Positions 62,301 through 64,000 of a stretch of 64,000 bases of DNA are shown here, piece by piece. The stretch is from NCBI GenBank assembly GCA_020091685.1, contig CM034602.1, positions 420,051-484,050 on the forward strand, given 5' to 3'. How positions within the stretch are numbered: position 1 is the first letter of the stretch; each line of letters starts with the position of its first letter. A program made the position numbers and the translations under genes. The stretch comes from Lutjanus erythropterus (taxonomy: Eukaryota; Chordata; Actinopteri; Lutjaniformes; Lutjanidae). The notes under the pieces were generated by a model that worked only from the letters and a program-made list of their open reading frames with translations, was not told where the DNA came from and did no database searches.

Positions 62301-63867
62301 AAAGGGGCAAGTTTGACTTTTTATTTATTTAGCCACTTTTTAAAACTGAAAGACCGTCGCCACCCAAATGACCCTTCACTAAGCCCCACCTCCAAACAGC
62401 AACAGTCCAATCATTGCTTAGCAACTGTAACTATAGCTGCCAAGCTTTCCATGTCCCTCCATGTTGAAGGTGTGCAGGACACACAACACATGTGAGGTGA
62501 ATGGATTAAACTCTGTCTTCATCCCTCTAACATAAGCAGCAAATGTTAGCATGTGTGGCTAACTAATGCTAGCTTTAACTTTACCTGCAGTCAAACTTGT
62601 CAGATCCCACTGCATCTGCATTTGTTCTGTGGGGGTTTGAGGAGGAGGATGTGGACTGATGAAGAGTCAAAGATGCGTCTCTCTCTGGCTCACTGTCTCA
62701 GGTCTGAGTCTGGTTAGCTTAGCTCTTATCCCGGCTCTCTTCCTGTGGTGATCGTGGTCCAGCTGGTCTGGCTGGGTGACCCGTCTCAAGGTCCGCTGCT
62801 CTAATCGAGTCCCTGCTCTTCCTTTTCCCACGTTAATGAGTGAATTTCTGTCATCTATCATGTAGATATACCTGCTGTATTTCACCATCTGACCAATGTT
62901 AGCTGAGATGTAAGCTAGCTTTAGCATCAGTCTGTTAGCATTAATGTTATATCATGTACGCAGCTGTTAGCTAACTTTACATAAACACTTTGACAGGGTT
63001 CTTGTTTTAAAACGTGTCAGATGGAAACATTAAAACATCAGCTGATTCAAGTCGAGTTAGCATTAGCATTAGCTTACATCAGTCAGCTACACTTATGAAA
63101 TCTGCTTGTGAGTCTTTATTTTAACGACAAAATCCACCATCATCAGCTGGACGTGAGAATCTGCTTTTGTTTAACTTCTATAAGGAATCACAGACATCAT
63201 GTTTCAACAAATACTGACAATTTTTTTAAGATGATTTTTTTGGGCTTTTGCCTTTAATTGGATAAAGACAGCTGAAGATATGACAGGAAAGGGGGTAAAG
63301 ACTGGAGGAATGACGTGCAGCAAATGGGTCACCGGTGGGATTTGAACCAGCGACCGCTGCAGAGGACCAACAGCCTCAGTACAGGGGACAAACGCTTTAC
63401 CAACTGAGTTATGGGAGAACTCCATACTGACAATTTTGATGTTAAATCTTCCGCCGTTCTCACTGTAAACTGAATAAATGCAGTGCAAGAATTGCAGCTT
63501 GTCAGATGCAGCAACAGTAACTCAGGAGGGGTGGGGCTTAGTGAAGGGCCAGGTCATAATAAAGCTTACCAATAAATCCTAGGAAGAGTTAATTTGTGCA
63601 TAAACAAACATTTCATCACCTTTTATTATCTGAACTTAAACTGATGAATTTATTGAGTGAACCTGATAAAAAATGACACATCATGTTTATCATGAGGTGT
63701 ATTTGATGACTCGGCATGTTTCTCATTTTGCGTGTGTGTTGTGTCGTGTCATGTGACTTGCAGGGTCTATGTCACGCCGTGAGGAAGGAAGCCTGGAAGT
63801 TTCTGTTGGGATATTTTCCGTGGGACAGCACGCTGGAGGAGAGGAAAGCTCTGCACAGAGCCAAAAC
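53362..63867 (+). CDS. tbc1d15: TBC1 domain family member 15, exons 1-9 (3' truncated by window end)
   Basis: Orthologue of TBC1D15, a Rab GTPase-activating protein (Rab7-directed, recruited to mitochondria through Fis1 and involved in mitophagy and lysosome-mitochondrion contacts). Nine exons are present: 53362-53385, 56096-56197, 57488-57562, 58505-58646, 59298-59502, 61413-61515, 61860-62057, 62178-62306 and 63764-63867. They join in phase without a single frame error. Exons 1-5 encode the N-terminal Rab-binding (DUF3548) domain, including FEHEGVFIHPSS, ETEWDMVNAVSFKKK and LPALHFHQGGSTEFLDSLRR. Exons 6-8 cover SQSFENLLDDNNFGLV, GFSKVTNYIFDAFRG and INQQEEPGFEVITRIDLG. Exon 9 begins the TBC domain with GLCHAVRKEAWKFLLGYFPW. 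The catalytic Arg and Gln fingers lie beyond the window. The ATG follows a good context (GCGACATGG). Confidence 0.95.
54657..54835 (+). mobile_element. tRNA-derived SINE, plus orientation
   Basis: A-box region TAGCTCATTTGGTAGAGCGT, B-box GGTTCGACTCC, body CCCTTTGCTGCGTCTCC and TCATATCTTCAGCTGTCCTA, tail AATTAAAGGCATAAAAGC. Best-preserved internal pol III promoter of the four copies. Not a tRNA gene: the insert between boxes is too long and acceptor pairing is absent. Confidence 0.8.
55064..55612. mobile_element. Inverted-repeat element (GACAGTTCACCC ends)
   Basis: Ends TGACAGTTCAACCCAAAATC (55064) and GGGTGAACTGTCCCTTTAA (55594-55612) are inverted. The sequence AGGGATAGTTCACCC at 58739-58753 marks another, truncated member. 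A common fish non-autonomous DNA transposon type; no transposase. Confidence 0.65.
56096..56197 (+). CDS. tbc1d15: tbc1d15 exon 2
   Basis: VIFEHEGVFIHPSSDEDAIE and QDLLVSGSLRIVDK; 34 codons, matching human IIYEQEGVYIHSSCGKTNDQ. Acceptor CACACAG, donor AAG|gtaaaa. Confidence 0.95.
56430..56990. repeat. Degenerate GGTTCT/AGAACC array in tbc1d15 intron 2
   Basis: About 25-30 occurrences of GGTTCT, AGAACC or AGAACCC at irregular 15-25 nt spacing. The overall pattern is palindromic: the first half is mostly in one orientation and the second half carries many GTTCT/AAGAACCCTT pairs. Non-coding. Confidence 0.75.
57488..57562 (+). CDS. tbc1d15: tbc1d15 exon 3
   Basis: DAEVVVEYRPLEDTVDPSNM then LCAGK; 25 codons, matching human DAEVIVDWRPLDDALDSSSI. 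Donor AAG|gtttgt. Confidence 0.93.
58070..58245. other. ACAACAAA low-complexity stretch in tbc1d15 intron 3
   Basis: Nearly pure A/C composition (ACAACAAAAC-type). ORFs on the minus strand (F/C/V runs) are compositional. An (ATC)n microsatellite lies at 57850-57878 nearby. Confidence 0.7.
58505..58646 (+). CDS. tbc1d15: tbc1d15 exon 4
   Basis: DSSSVMEWDQCSGERSHQLL and ETQQSYETEWDMVNAVSFKK then KSCTNGE; matches human DSSSVVEWTQ and SYEAEWDMVNTVSFKRK. Donor AAG|gtgagt. Confidence 0.95.
59219..59266. repeat. (GATGAC)n microsatellite
   Basis: GATGATGATGACGATGATGA-type repeat about 30 nt upstream of tbc1d15 exon 5. Confidence 0.9.
59298..59502 (+). CDS. tbc1d15: tbc1d15 exon 5
   Basis: SLNHSHERSRWAFSFSVGDL, RSVTVKEEGWTFLVFRLKES and LPALHFHQGGSTEFLDSLRR; matches human WSFLFSLTDLKSIKQNKEGM and LPALHFHQGDSKLLIESL. 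Intact. Confidence 0.95.
61413..61515 (+). CDS. tbc1d15: tbc1d15 exon 6
   Basis: APDDETCLLVSTPNKALSQS and FENLLDDNNFGLVH; matches human NKSLSQSFENLFDEPAYGLI. Intact. Confidence 0.95.
61669..61752. repeat. Foldback element in tbc1d15 intron 6
   Basis: AAATAGGTCCAAACATGTGA and TCACATGTTTGGACCTATTT are exact reverse complements around an internal TCAGGTGGAGCG loop region. Same family as 31080-31160. Confidence 0.85.
61860..62057 (+). CDS. tbc1d15: tbc1d15 exon 7
   Basis: QKFRKDPYVTTLGGFSKVTN, YIFDAFRGTEEQHQRPPEEV and LEINQQEEPGFEVITR; matches human QKIKKDPYTATMIGFSKVTN. The acceptor is TCCAGCAG, a tandem NAGNAG, so the leading Gln may be optional. Intact. Confidence 0.95.
62178..62306 (+). CDS. 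tbc1d15: tbc1d15 exon 8 (GC donor)
   Basis: IDLGTRPQVTRREPLSADDW and TKHQDAEGRMVNITHLKHVI then FKG; matches human IDLGERPVVQRREPVSLEEW. The donor reads AAAGGG|gcaagt, a GC-AG intron boundary, and joins in phase to GGTCTATGT of exon 9 (K-G-G-L). A short (TG)n tract (62158-62174) precedes the acceptor. Confidence 0.93.
63222..63416 (-). mobile_element. tRNA-derived SINE, minus orientation, in tbc1d15 intron 8
   Basis: Minus strand: AACTCAGTTGGTAAAGCGTT (A-box region), GGTTCAAATCC (B-box), TTGCTGCACGTCATTCC, TATCTTCAGCTGTCTTTATC and tail AATTAAAGGCAAAAGCCC. Full-length member of the family at 54657, 12905 and 16388. Confidence 0.8.
63764..63867 (+). CDS. tbc1d15: tbc1d15 exon 9 (start of TBC domain)
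   Basis: GLCHAVRKEAWKFLLGYFPW and DSTLEERKALHRAKT, donor AAC|gtacga. Contains the RKEAWKFLLGYFPWDS motif that opens the TBC Rab-GAP domain. The last annotated exon; the window ends about 130 nt later in the intron. Confidence 0.95.
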
Positions 63868-64000
63868 GTACGAACCTTCACTTTATCGCTCAGTGGCCAC
63901 TTTATTAGGAACACCTGAACACCTGCTCGTTAAGGCAGATATCTGATCAGCCAATCAGTGGACAGGAGTTCCTCGTAAAGTCGTCACTGTCTGTTTTCAT

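Overview
This is a nuclear genomic window from a ray-finned (teleost) fish. Three things indicate this: intron-rich vertebrate genes, gamma-M crystallins (the Met-rich lens crystallins characteristic of fish), and a dense load of teleost-type repeats (tRNA-derived SINEs, L1- and L2-like LINE fragments, small inverted-repeat elements, long CA/GT microsatellites).

Layout. (1) 1-9.7 kb: two minus-strand gamma-M crystallin copies. Copy 1 (1165-2759) has three exons in the right places, but exon 2 carries a +1 and a -1 indel and the exon 2/3 junction is out of frame. Copy 2 (6117-9224) is more decayed and swollen with retroelement debris and a minisatellite. (2) 10.1-15.0 kb: a short minus-strand gene for a C1q-domain protein (three exons, two apparent frameshifts). 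(3) 15.0-19.9 kb: gene-poor, with SINEs and microsatellites. (4) 19.9-50.5 kb: the complete zfc3h1 gene, minus strand, resolved here into 35 coding segments; the encoded protein is the scaffold of the nuclear poly(A)-tail exosome-targeting (PAXT) machinery. Its introns contain several kilobases of minisatellite. (5) 50.5-53.3 kb: divergent intergenic region with an L1-like LINE tail and a SINE. (6) 53.36 kb to the window end: the first nine coding exons of tbc1d15 (plus strand), a Rab GTPase-activating protein, cut off inside its catalytic TBC domain. Both zfc3h1 and tbc1d15 have human orthologues at 12q21, so their proximity is probably conserved synteny.

The most interesting structure is in how repeats sit on splice junctions. 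Nearly every microsatellite beside an exon obeys one strand rule: UG/pyrimidine-rich upstream of 3' splice sites and CA-rich downstream of 5' splice sites. One zfc3h1 intron of 200 nt carries both arms and could fold into a near-perfect hairpin joining its ends. Several minisatellites appear to have grown out of splice signals: a roughly 1.1-kb array repeats the exon-12 splice donor, a 3.5-kb polypyrimidine array abuts the exon-15 acceptor, and crystallin copy 2 carries an expanded version of a two-unit acceptor tract still short in copy 1.

Caution: most zfc3h1 exons from 39.5 to 47.8 kb, the crystallins and the C1q gene contain 1-2 nt indels that break highly conserved reading frames, while zfc3h1 exon 1, its exons 15-34 and all tbc1d15 exons read cleanly. 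The clustering suggests local consensus errors rather than loss of a conserved gene, but the sequence alone cannot settle this. All assignments come from reading translations and splice sites against remembered family features; no database search was run.
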